From: JAQUOA01 sp037443785
Lineage (GTDB): Bacteria; Bacteroidota; Ignavibacteria; UBA10030; UBA8401
NCBI GenBank assembly: GCA_037443785.1
Contig: JBBINR010000052.1
Coordinates: 1-17,551 of the forward strand
DNA length: 17,551 nt
Direction of reading: 5' to 3'
Of this stretch, positions 9,901 to 17,235 are shown piece after piece; the stretch's first letter is position 1; each line of letters opens with the position of its first letter. The notes below the pieces were generated by a model. The model made no database searches. It was not told the DNA's origin and saw only the letters and a program-made list of their open reading frames with translations. Both the position numbers and the translations under genes were made by a program.

Positions 9901-12900
9901 AGTCACGGTCATCGCACCGGATTGACAGCGTATGGACAGTTCGGCTGGGGACAAGCAGTTGGCAGTGCAACCGCACTTTCGACAGTTTCCGGAAATAATC
10001 AGATTGGTTCGCTGAACAGTGCGCTGGTTACTCCGTTCAAAGTAAAAGCAGCAGATGCAGACGGTGCTGGTGCACCGAGCGAGACCGTAACATTTGCAAT
10101 TGTGGATTCACCTTATGCGGCAACTGGTCATTCGCTCTCATCGTACAGCACAACAACAAATAATAATGGGGAAGCAACAACAACCCTGACGTTGGGGAAT
10201 AAAGCCGGACGTTACATGGTTACAGCAACTTCCGGAAGTTTAACCGGCAGTCCGCAAACATTTACAGCAATGGCGTTTGATCAAACAGCAGGCAATGCGT
10301 TGATGTTTGATGGCAGTAACGATGTAATTGCTGTTCCTGCTTCCGATTCAATTAATCTTTCTGTCGGAACATGGGAAGCATGGGTGAAGCTGAATACGTT
10401 GTCTCATCACAACAGAATTATTTTTAAAGAAGGGGCTGACCAATTAGGTAAATACGAATTGTATGCGCTTGATAGTAACAATGGAAATGCATTCAAGGCG
10501 GATGTTGTTGTCGGTCTCCAACGGTACACAGCAACGGCATCGGGTGTTTCTGCAACATCCGGAACGTGGTACCATCTTGCGGCAACATTTGATGGAACGA
10601 ATCTCAAAATTTATGTCAACGGAACGCTGCGCGGAACAACAGCGGTTGCGGGTACGATTGATGCAAACACTGGTCCGCTAGGTATTGGCGGAAATGTGAG
10701 CGGAACACTTTCATCAACATTGGAAGGAACGCTGGACGAAGTGCGCATTTGGCGTGTTGCGCGCACTGAGTCCGAAATTCAGGCCGATATGCACAAATCG
10801 TATTCATCTTCTCAAACAAATCTTGCGGCATATTGGCAATTTACTGAAGGAAGCGGATCATCAACAGCGGTTGATGTTGTTAACGGAAATGTTGGAACGT
10901 TGACCAATATGAACACAACTTCTGCGTGGACAACATCAACGATTCCTTTTGGATTAGGAACGACAACAACGGCGAGCAATTTCTCTTCCGGAACGGCATC
11001 GCTCGGCGATCTTTCGTTCACAACAACCGATGCACTGGATAATGCTGTATCGCTCGCATCTCGCTCGTACACTGTTGCACCAGATTCCGTTCCATCCGGA
11101 ACAGTATTAAGCAACCAATACTGGTCTGTGGATGCGTACGGTGACCCGGGAACATTCAGCGCGAACGTGACATTTACCGTTCCGTCATCATTTACGAATA
11201 ACAACACAAACTTCCTTTCACAATATAAACTCTACCATCGCTCCTTTGGCGGTGATGGTAGTTGGACGCTGTTGAACAGCGGCGCGAATTCAGCGACTTC
11301 GACAACAGTTACATTCAACGGAGTAACACAATTCGGGCAGTTTGAACTTGCAACGACAACAGTCGCTACGGATTCTACTCCCGGCTACGCTTTAAAATTT
11401 GACGGCGTAGATGATTATGTGAATGCGGGCTCTGGTGTGAACATCGCCGACAGTTCGTTTACGGTTGAGTTTTGGGCAAAGCGTTCTGCAAATTCCGCAG
11501 GTTACATCTTTAGTCAAGGAATCGCATCAGAAAATCAGGGTTTGCATATTGGTTGGAATACATCTTCTCAATTGAGGTTCGATTTCTACGGTCTCGAAGC
11601 TCTCAATGTTTCGCTCAGTTACGACACACTATGGCATCATTGGGCATTCACATACAACGCGGCAACGAATGGACGCAAAATATTTTTGGATGGCGCTGTG
11701 ATTGCTGCTGATGCACCGGCTAATGATTATTCAGGTTCGGGAACATTGTACCTCGGCAGGCGTTTCGATTCCGGTCAGCCGCAATTTGCCGGATCGTTGG
11801 ATGAAGTGCGCGTGTGGAACAGTGCGCTTGATTCTACAAGCATTCGACAGCAAATGCACCGCATCTATACTACACCAGTATCAGGAATGCTTGCGCAATG
11901 GCAATTTGCCGAAGGAAGCGGTACGACGGTAAACGATCCTGTGAATGCGAATAATGGTACGTTGGTGAATGTTAATTTCAATGCTTCGTCCGGCTGGTCA
12001 AGGTCAACAATTACTGCGGGCGTTGGAACGAGCGCTTCCGCTTCGGCATTTACAACGGGCACAGCAAATCTTAGCATGGCGAATCTTTCATTGACAACGA
12101 CGAATGATTTTGATAATGCTGTTGAGTTAACAGCAACGGCAATCAGCGTTGCGCCAAATGTACAGCCGACAGGCGTGGCAAGCACGCTAAGTGATAGGTA
12201 CTGGGTGCTTGATAAATTTAATGATGGTGGTTCGTTCAGCGCCAATCTCACATTCACCGTTCCTTCATCATTCACGAGTGGTGTGCCGAATTCATTCTAC
12301 AAATTATATTCACGCGAAGGGAACAGTGATACGGCGTGGGTACTGGTAACGACGGGCGCTGCGAGTTCTACATCAACTTCAGTTACGTTCAACGGCATTA
12401 CATCATTCAGTCAATTTGCCCTTGGAAAAGCGGACACCTATCCGTTCGATACAACGGCAGGGTATGCGCTCTCGTTTGACGGCACCAACGATTATGTCAC
12501 TCTTCCAATTTCATCTTCGCCTCATTCATACACCATTGAAATGTGGGTGAAGCCGGCAGTGACAACTAATGCAAATATATTCGTTCGCACAGATGCCGAA
12601 GGAGATCAAAATGGTGCATTTTCACATCAACTGAGAATTGAGAACGGCGTTTTTGTGCATTATTTGTACGATGAAGGGTATTATGGTTCTATAGGACTTA
12701 GCGGAACAACGCAGGTGGTCGCAAACCAATGGTACCATATTGCTATCGTTGCGGGAGATTATAATGGCGGTTCACCTGCAATGCAATTGTATGTGAACGG
12801 TGTAAAGGAAGCGGATATGTATGACACCTACGGAGACTATCCATATCAACTTTGGTCTGGTGGAACATTATATATGCTCGGTTCTAATGGCGGCGGATTG

Positions 12901-14163
12901 CCGAATTTTCAGGGAACAATTGATGAAGTGAAAATCTGGAATTATGTCCGCACCGCAGATCAAATTCGCAGCGATATGCATCGCACGCAATTTGGCGCAC
13001 CGTCGGGATTGATTACCTACTATCAATTGAATCAGGGCAGCGGCACAAGTGCGACAGATATTATGAGCGGCTATAATGGCACACTCACCAACGGTCCAAC
13101 GTGGACAACATCCACCGCTCCGCTTGGAAAAGGAACAGCAACATCATCAACTTCATTCTCTACCGGAACAGCATCGCTCGGTTCAGTTTCGCTGACGATG
13201 ACGGATGATTTTGACAATCCGGTTGATCTTTATACGACAGCAATTTCTGTTGCACCAAATGCACTTCCCTCCGGTTCATCAACAACATTAAGTGACCGGT
13301 ATTGGATTGTGAATACATTCGGAATGCCGGGAACATTTTCCGGAAATCTGACATTCACCGTTCCTTCTACCTTTACAAATAACGGAACAGCTGCTGCATC
13401 GAATTACACTTTATACAGAAGGAACAGCAATGACGAAGGAGGCTGGACAGCCATTGCTACCGGTGCAAGTCTTACGGCAACTTCAGTCACGTTCAACGGT
13501 ATTACATCGTTCAGTCAGTTTGCCATCGGCACGAACGATCCGCTGCCGGTTGAATTGGTTTCCGTGAGCGCCGCTGTAAAACAAAACAATGTGGAATTAC
13601 ATTGGAAAACGGCAACAGAATTGAATAGTCACGGATTTGAGATTCAACGTATGACCTCCTCCCAAACCCTCCCCCTGCAAGGGGGAGGGCAAGGTGGGGG
13701 TTGGCAACGCGTTGGCTTTATTGAAGGCTCAGGCAACAGTAATGCGCCCAAAGAATATTCCTTTGCGGATGCGAAAGTGACAAACGGAAAATATGAATAT
13801 CGTTTGAAACTTGTTGACCGCGACGGATCATTCAAATATTCACAATCTGTTGAAGCAGAAGTGAAATTTATTCCTACGGTCTTTGCGTTGTCGCAAAACT
13901 ACCCCAATCCGTTCAATCCTTCGACGACGATCAATTATCAACTGCCAAAAAATAGTTATGTCACTTTAAAAGTGTACGACATACTCGGTAAAGAAGTAAC
14001 AACGCTTGTTGATGAAATGAAAGAAGCAGGGAGTTATGACGTGCAGTTGAATGCGCAGCAATTTGCGAGTGGTGTGTATTTCTATCGAATCCACACACGC
14101 CAAACGGATGGCGGAGCGAACAAAGATTTTGTGCAGTTGAAGAAAATGGTGCTGATTAAGTGA
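6910..14163 (+). CDS. Giant secreted surface protein: beta-helix repeats, three LamG units, T9SS type-A sorting domain
   Basis: 2417 residues. A signal peptide (residues 1-23, core FYFIIALLFALS, cleavage AFA before Gln) follows the ATG at 6910, with AAGG at 6898-6901 as a weak ribosome site. Residues about 172-657 are a Gly/Thr/Ser-rich beta-strand repeat tract of adhesin or parallel beta-helix type. About 660-1015 is beta-rich, without a family I can name. About 1018-1120 resembles a bacterial Ig-like (Big) domain. Residues 1124-2210 are three tandem units, each a LamG/concanavalin-A-like domain (ALxFDGxxDYV, WYHLA, LDEVRIW) plus a beta-sandwich ending in VTFNGITSFSQFAL. A PLPVEL module starts at 2211 and the sorting domain is about 2323-2417 (QNYPNPFNP, ILGKEVTTLVDE, SGVYFYRI, KKMVLIK). 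LamG domains often bind carbohydrate or matrix, so adhesion is a reasonable inference but not proven. A GC-rich palindromic insert lies in the PLPVEL module. No frameshift is seen over 7 kb. Confidence 0.94.
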   Translation: MRVSTVFYFIIALLFALSTDAFAQYDVSIGSSASNGGSWDDSGNPAVWTADGTNIYSPPFHTVNKDEIVSRLNAGISVTILSNSSLYLMDSVAIRKTSGGDATLKFLSSTTTVNKSWISIGYATSNGGYDTISSTSGKLNIIFNADGDGNGDGFIKTSPYSGSTNCYFSSNGGDIIFGGGSDPYTTSAYGYPSGYYGVYLQGVHCYSDSGQIIIRGNGTGDKSGVELGNSSVFQSSTGNVTIVGAGGNSSTPGYGVTIYSDNTTIQTTDGTITVTGTGGTGTSTTEPGLRLSNASKILSTNGNINLTGTGGSGPTGYGYGVWISGYYVNDPLIQTSNGTITINANGGATSGAGSTYGMLLEDGGSIGATGTGAITITATGGTGGSTNNGLRMTHGQSTPGYIQTNSGNISITATAGSGSAGGSTGLYMYSYGGGATSAISSTSGTIDIHATSKNGGHGIEMSGEATVIQSSNNVTIIADTSGSGYAGNGIFTGFGSDIKTTGTGNLTITAIGSGVGGTNHGIYLSGGGSSIIATEDGALNISSYGGGNSANGNHGIELSTNSYIYSRGGKVTVNSTAGFGGYGVYMNSSSYIEADSSSLFLTATGTGSGFGFGLYKSDGIGLLGSLYGDTCYIKATGSGTGLALDGYGGMTIGSSTFPGELIIEADASTSDQINLSVFTIRGIGRLTLRPLLASTTIGIAQTGSFNLSTSDLAVIQDGFKMITIGRSDGTGQIMTGPYSGTLTFSDSLTILSNTGNIFYDGSINVGTNSLTFTTNGGVQGGGVNRILTAGTLTLNGSGFASSILIPTVDNLNLNTTTVVLNSNTQVNNQLNINSSHVRVGTGGFILTLGTGTLNTGAFSSTGGQIEGKFSRWVTDTTSSVTFPLSNSTNKDKGITLSYSTPPTTGGTITARWVPGNPGTNGLPLSEGGWSIPLTETSGYWTVDSGNGLSGGTYGIDFSNENVSYTQAAKVRMLQRANSSSNWSLQGTHSDATTSSGISHGHRTGLTAYGQFGWGQAVGSATALSTVSGNNQIGSLNSALVTPFKVKAADADGAGAPSETVTFAIVDSPYAATGHSLSSYSTTTNNNGEATTTLTLGNKAGRYMVTATSGSLTGSPQTFTAMAFDQTAGNALMFDGSNDVIAVPASDSINLSVGTWEAWVKLNTLSHHNRIIFKEGADQLGKYELYALDSNNGNAFKADVVVGLQRYTATASGVSATSGTWYHLAATFDGTNLKIYVNGTLRGTTAVAGTIDANTGPLGIGGNVSGTLSSTLEGTLDEVRIWRVARTESEIQADMHKSYSSSQTNLAAYWQFTEGSGSSTAVDVVNGNVGTLTNMNTTSAWTTSTIPFGLGTTTTASNFSSGTASLGDLSFTTTDALDNAVSLASRSYTVAPDSVPSGTVLSNQYWSVDAYGDPGTFSANVTFTVPSSFTNNNTNFLSQYKLYHRSFGGDGSWTLLNSGANSATSTTVTFNGVTQFGQFELATTTVATDSTPGYALKFDGVDDYVNAGSGVNIADSSFTVEFWAKRSANSAGYIFSQGIASENQGLHIGWNTSSQLRFDFYGLEALNVSLSYDTLWHHWAFTYNAATNGRKIFLDGAVIAADAPANDYSGSGTLYLGRRFDSGQPQFAGSLDEVRVWNSALDSTSIRQQMHRIYTTPVSGMLAQWQFAEGSGTTVNDPVNANNGTLVNVNFNASSGWSRSTITAGVGTSASASAFTTGTANLSMANLSLTTTNDFDNAVELTATAISVAPNVQPTGVASTLSDRYWVLDKFNDGGSFSANLTFTVPSSFTSGVPNSFYKLYSREGNSDTAWVLVTTGAASSTSTSVTFNGITSFSQFALGKADTYPFDTTAGYALSFDGTNDYVTLPISSSPHSYTIEMWVKPAVTTNANIFVRTDAEGDQNGAFSHQLRIENGVFVHYLYDEGYYGSIGLSGTTQVVANQWYHIAIVAGDYNGGSPAMQLYVNGVKEADMYDTYGDYPYQLWSGGTLYMLGSNGGGLPNFQGTIDEVKIWNYVRTADQIRSDMHRTQFGAPSGLITYYQLNQGSGTSATDIMSGYNGTLTNGPTWTTSTAPLGKGTATSSTSFSTGTASLGSVSLTMTDDFDNPVDLYTTAISVAPNALPSGSSTTLSDRYWIVNTFGMPGTFSGNLTFTVPSTFTNNGTAAASNYTLYRRNSNDEGGWTAIATGASLTATSVTFNGITSFSQFAIGTNDPLPVELVSVSAAVKQNNVELHWKTATELNSHGFEIQRMTSSQTLPLQGGGQGGGWQRVGFIEGSGNSNAPKEYSFADAKVTNGKYEYRLKLVDRDGSFKYSQSVEAEVKFIPTVFALSQNYPNPFNPSTTINYQLPKNSYVTLKVYDILGKEVTTLVDEMKEAGSYDVQLNAQQFASGVYFYRIHTRQTDGGANKDFVQLKKMVLIK
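7426..8880 (+). repeat. About 15 beta-helix-type coding repeats, 25-38 residues each
   Basis: Each unit reads roughly as a hydrophobic strand (NVTIVG, TITVTG, NISITA, NLTITA), a Gly-rich turn, a second strand such as YGVYL, HGIEM or YGMLL, then a short strand and a turn ending in S(T/S)xG (IQTTDG, ISSTSG, IYSRGG). I count about 15 units in residues 172-657 of the giant protein. Spacing is variable, unlike the FG-GAP and LamG repeats. The pattern matches right-handed parallel beta-helix or haemagglutinin-like repeats; the fold is inferred. Confidence 0.75.
10279..13539 (+). repeat. Three tandem ~1.08-kb coding units (LamG plus beta-sandwich)
   Basis: Units begin at Asp codons 10279, 11371 and 12448 and end at 13539, giving 1092, 1077 and 1092 bp (364, 359 and 364 residues). 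Each opens with DxTxGxALxFDG, contains the LamG core and LDEVRIW or IDEVKIW, then a ~130-residue module with GTASL, TVAP, YWxxDxxxxxGxFSANLTFTVPSSFT and VTFNGxTxFxQF. Short DNA blocks stay very similar, for example ACATTCACCGTTCC at 12250 and 13351. The third copy abuts the PLPVEL module. Confidence 0.9.
13653..13704. repeat. GC-rich palindromic repeat element inside the giant surface gene
   Basis: The core is a perfect 10-bp inverted repeat, CCCTCCCCCT (13667-13676) and AGGGGGAGGG (13680-13689), around a GCA loop, flanked by CCTCCTCCCAAA and CAAGGTGGGGG. It is read in frame and gives the peptide LPLQGGGQGGG between GFEIQR and WQRVGF. The composition is sharply different from the flanking gene. 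It resembles the small dispersed palindromes that give PLQGG-type peptides in many genomes. Confidence 0.75.
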
Positions 14164-14170
14164 TCATAGG

Positions 14171-14203
14171 AGAGAACTATTCGTTGTAAGCGAATAGTTC
14201 TCT
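14171..14203 (+). terminator. Perfect 13-bp hairpin after the giant surface gene
   Basis: AGAGAACTATTCG (14171-14183) pairs exactly with CGAATAGTTCTCT (14191-14203) around a 7-nt loop, starting 7 bp after the TGA stop. There is no proper T tract after it, so it is an imperfect intrinsic terminator; an mRNA 3'-end stabiliser is an equal possibility. The remaining bases up to the next gene (14204-14272) show no clear promoter. Confidence 0.65.
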
Positions 14204-14263
14204 TGAGAATGTATACGATATTTCAAATAAGATAACAATTCACGATTCCTATTTTTACACATT

Positions 14264-14268
14264 GGGGG
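14264..14268 (+). promoter_or_regulatory. Ribosome binding site supporting the TTG start
   Basis: GGGGG lies 4 bp before the TTG at 14273. No in-frame ATG or GTG occurs between the upstream in-frame stop (TAA at 14228) and the signal peptide, so this site supports TTG initiation. Confidence 0.45.
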
Positions 14269-14272
14269 TAAC

Positions 14273-17053
14273 TTGAGACATTTTTTACGAATCACATTTC
14301 TTCTTTCTCTCGCGGTAGTGTCGCAGCTTTCTGCACAATGGAGCAACGGACAAAATGCCGATGTTGTTCTTGGCGCTGCAAATTTTACGACAATGGGCGG
14401 ATTTACTACAAGCGATTCGAGTATGAATCGTGTAAGGGGAATTTGTATTGACCCGAACACCGGCAAAGTATTCGTTACTGATCTCGATAACAACCGTGTA
14501 CTTCGATTCAACAGTGTAGATGTTCTTCGGAATGGTGGAGCCGCGGAAGCAATCTTTGGGCAGCCGAATGGTCAATCAACTTCGTCCGGCTCCGGAATTG
14601 ATCAATTCTTCGGTCCTAACGATGTTGCCGTTGATAGTGCTGGCAATCTCTACGTTGCGGATGGAAATAACAGTCGCGTACTGAGATTTGCTAACGCTTC
14701 AACAGCGTCAACCGGTTCTTCTGCTAATGCTTCGTTTACAGGACTTATTGAGCCAACGGGAGTTTGTATAGGACCATCAGGTACCTTATGGGTTGCGGAT
14801 TTTTCTGCCAACAAAGTTTTTCGATATAATTCCGCTCCGACTGTAGTTCTTTCTGCTTCGCCGTCCGGATATCTTGGAACCGGATCGGGAAGTGTCGCTG
14901 CAAATACACTCGGCACACCTGCTGATGTTGCTGTTGACACAGCGGGAACCTTGTATGTGTCGTGCTTTACCCAGAACAGGGTGCTGCAATTTTTGGATGC
15001 AGCCAATAAAGCGGATTCGGCGAATGCAGATGGCGGACTCGGTCAAGGCGCTACGTGGTATTCTACAACCGCTGCGGGTACATCTGCGTTTGCGCTCAGT
15101 GGTCCGTGGGGACTTGCAGTGAATGGCGCAGATCTGTACGTTGCCGACCGGAACAACAACCGAGTTCTACGATTTGTTGATGTGACAACAAACGGTTATG
15201 CATTTTACGTCTTCGGTCAACCCGATTTTGTTACAGCGGATGTTGCACTGACTCAGAACGGTATGAACGATCCTAATGGTGTTGCAATTGGAAATGATGG
15301 AACATTGTTTGTCACCGATTTCAACAATCAGCGTGTACTGCGATTTGAAAATATCACATCCAAGACAAATGGAGCAAACGCAGACGGTGTGTTAGGTCAG
15401 CCTGATTTTATCACCACTTCCACCTATCGCACAACAGGCAATCGATACAGTATACCTTACAATATTGTTATTGATAATGCGACTGGAAAAGTATTTGTCG
15501 GAGACTACGGTGCGAATAGAATCCTTCGTTTCAGCAGTACAGCCGCAATGACAAACGGCTCGGCACCTGAAGCTGTGATAGGTCAAACTAATTTCACTTC
15601 TACAAACAACGGCACCGCGGCAGATAAATTGTCCGCCAATTATGGGATGGCGATTGATGCTTCAGGGCGCTTATGGGTTGCCGATAATGTCAACAATAGA
15701 GTTCTTCGTTTTGATAATGCGGCTGCCTGTTCTTCAGGTGCAAGCGCATCTCAAGTTCTCGGGCAGGCGAATTATACTTCGTCCACAAGCAATACAACGC
15801 AAGACGGTATGAGCGAGCCTGTGGGTGTCGCAATTGATGCATCGGGCAATCTTTATGTTGCAGAGCAAGGTAACAGTCGTGTGATTATTTATTTGAATGC
15901 CGCCTCAAAGAGTAACGGAGCGAATGCGGATATCGTTTTGGGACAGCCGAATTTTACATCAAGTTCAATCGGTGCTGATCAAAGCACTATGCAAAATTGT
16001 ACTGGGGTTGCGATAAGCTCTACAGGAACATTATGGGTTGCTGATCCAAACAATAACAGAGTGTTGCGTTTTGATAATGCTGCCTCAAAATCCAGCGGTG
16101 CTGCTGCCGATGGCGTGTTAGGACAGACCAACTTTGTATTGGTTGGTAGCGCGACAACACAAAGCGGAATGAATTATCCTTATGCAGTGTCGGTAGATAA
16201 CACGGGCACTTTGTATTGTGCCGATGCTTCCAACAACAGGGTGCTTGTTTTTCTTAACGCTGCTTCAAAATCCAACGGAGCGAATGCTGATTATGTTCTT
16301 GGACAAACAGATTTTGTGTCTGGTGCCCCCAACACTGTGCAAGATGGACTGAATTATCCTACAGATGTTACCATTGATAGCAACAACGGAAAACTATGGG
16401 TTATGGATGCGAGTAATTATCGCGCGCTTAGGTACACTTCAAGCAGTCCACTGCCGGTGGAATTGGTTTCTGTGAGCACCGCTGTAAAACAAAACAATGT
16501 GGAACTGCATTGGAAAACCGCGACGGAATTGAGCAGTCATGGATTTGAAATTGAAAGAAAACAAATTCCCCTTAATCCCCCTTTACAAGGGGAAAGCCGC
16601 GAAGCGGCAGAGGGATTTCGTAAAATCGGTTTTGTTGAAGGTGCGGGAAACAGCAACGCGCCCAAAGAATATTCCTTCGCCGATGCAAAAGTGACAAACG
16701 GAAAATACGAATATCGTTTGAAACTCGTTGATCGTGACGGATCATTCAAATATTCGCAGTCTGTTGAAGCGGAAGTGAAATTTGTTCCGTCTGTCTTTTC
16801 ATTGTCGCAGAATTATCCCAATCCGTTCAATCCGTCAACTGCGATCACTTATCAATTGCCGAAGAACAGCCACGTATCGCTGAAGGTGTACGATATTCTC
16901 GGCAAAGAAGTTGTAACGCTTGTGGATGAAGTGAAGGAAGCAGGAAGCTACAATGTGCAGTTTAACGCTCAAAATATTGCAAGCGGCGTATATTTCTATC
17001 GAATGGTAGCAGGAGATATTGTGCAGATGAAGGAAATGATGTTGATTAAATAA
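14273..17053 (+). CDS. Secreted 12-repeat NHL propeller protein with T9SS type-A sorting domain
   Basis: 926 residues from a TTG start, chosen because it directly begins a signal peptide (RHFLRITFLLSLAVVSQLSA, cleavage before Gln). Residues about 25-720 hold 12 NHL-type units with motif GxLWVADxxNNRVLRF, beginning at residues 64, 124, 170, 225, 286, 343, 405, 465, 525, 585, 645 and 706. Most are joined by a linker such as GANADxVLGQPxF. The PLPVEL module starts at 726 and the sorting domain runs about 840-926 (QNYPNPFNP from 846, SGVYFYRM, EMMLIK). NHL repeats form beta-propellers used for protein, RNA or ligand binding; several secreted examples act as lyases, but I see no catalytic signature here, so function is unassigned. 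The module after residue 726 is nearly the same as in the preceding gene, including a different palindromic insert at the same place. It is followed by a strong terminator. Confidence 0.93.
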   Translation: MRHFLRITFLLSLAVVSQLSAQWSNGQNADVVLGAANFTTMGGFTTSDSSMNRVRGICIDPNTGKVFVTDLDNNRVLRFNSVDVLRNGGAAEAIFGQPNGQSTSSGSGIDQFFGPNDVAVDSAGNLYVADGNNSRVLRFANASTASTGSSANASFTGLIEPTGVCIGPSGTLWVADFSANKVFRYNSAPTVVLSASPSGYLGTGSGSVAANTLGTPADVAVDTAGTLYVSCFTQNRVLQFLDAANKADSANADGGLGQGATWYSTTAAGTSAFALSGPWGLAVNGADLYVADRNNNRVLRFVDVTTNGYAFYVFGQPDFVTADVALTQNGMNDPNGVAIGNDGTLFVTDFNNQRVLRFENITSKTNGANADGVLGQPDFITTSTYRTTGNRYSIPYNIVIDNATGKVFVGDYGANRILRFSSTAAMTNGSAPEAVIGQTNFTSTNNGTAADKLSANYGMAIDASGRLWVADNVNNRVLRFDNAAACSSGASASQVLGQANYTSSTSNTTQDGMSEPVGVAIDASGNLYVAEQGNSRVIIYLNAASKSNGANADIVLGQPNFTSSSIGADQSTMQNCTGVAISSTGTLWVADPNNNRVLRFDNAASKSSGAAADGVLGQTNFVLVGSATTQSGMNYPYAVSVDNTGTLYCADASNNRVLVFLNAASKSNGANADYVLGQTDFVSGAPNTVQDGLNYPTDVTIDSNNGKLWVMDASNYRALRYTSSSPLPVELVSVSTAVKQNNVELHWKTATELSSHGFEIERKQIPLNPPLQGESREAAEGFRKIGFVEGAGNSNAPKEYSFADAKVTNGKYEYRLKLVDRDGSFKYSQSVEAEVKFVPSVFSLSQNYPNPFNPSTAITYQLPKNSHVSLKVYDILGKEVVTLVDEVKEAGSYNVQFNAQNIASGVYFYRMVAGDIVQMKEMMLIK
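14462..16440 (+). repeat. Twelve NHL coding repeats, mostly ~180 bp period
   Basis: Repeat-motif Gly (or Ala) codons start at 14462, 14642, 14780, 14945, 15128, 15299, 15485, 15665, 15845, 16025, 16205 and 16388. Four successive spacings (15485 to 16205) are exactly 180 bp, and the others run from 138 to 186 bp. The unit of about 60 residues is longer than a usual NHL repeat of about 40-45 because of the ANADxVLGQxxFT linker between blades. Confidence 0.88.
16566..16619. repeat. Palindromic repeat element inside the NHL gene
   Basis: Two adjacent hairpins are visible: CCCCTT (16578-16583) with AAGGGG (16587-16592) around TAC, and GCCGC (16596-16600) with GCGGC (16604-16608) around GAA. The outer ends (AAATTCCCC and AGAGGGATTT) are also partly complementary. 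It is read in frame as PLNPPLQGESREAAEG, between GFEIER and FRKIGF, the same location as the element in the giant gene. Confidence 0.72.
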
Positions 17054-17080
17054 CACTTGAAAATATAAATCATACTAATG

Positions 17081-17116
17081 AGTCCGATTTCATTTTTGCA
17101 ATGAATCGGACTTTTT
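17081..17116 (+). terminator. Rho-independent terminator after the NHL gene
   Basis: AGTCCGATT (17081-17089) pairs with AATCGGACT (17104-17112). The stem can be extended by CATT/AATG if one T is bulged, and it is followed by TTTTT. It begins 28 bp after the TAA stop. Confidence 0.88.
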
Positions 17117-17235
17117 GTTTTTCTCAGACAATGTGCTCTGTGGTACAATGGATAATTGACAATCGTAAACGATTTCTCTAAGTTGTTCGGAACTTCAACG
17201 CATAAATTTTCCACACCTTGCAAAGGGGATGCCTG

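Noticed and set aside
10812..12275. Long antisense frames (131 and 136 codons) at matching places in LamG units 1 and 2
   Set aside because: They resemble each other only because the sense strand is a repeat; they have no ribosome site, signal peptide or known domain, and codon bias explains their openness.
13644..16749. Antisense frames beginning MNDPSRSTSF in both sorting modules
   Set aside because: They are reverse-strand shadows of the shared KEYSFADAKVTNGKYEYRLK coding segment and the palindromes, not conserved genes.
17156..17184. TTGACA at 17156 with a possible -10 TAAGTT, and ATCGTAAACGAT inverted repeat, before the last gene
   Set aside because: The -10 matches consensus at only half its positions and promoter rules for this phylum differ; too weak to annotate.
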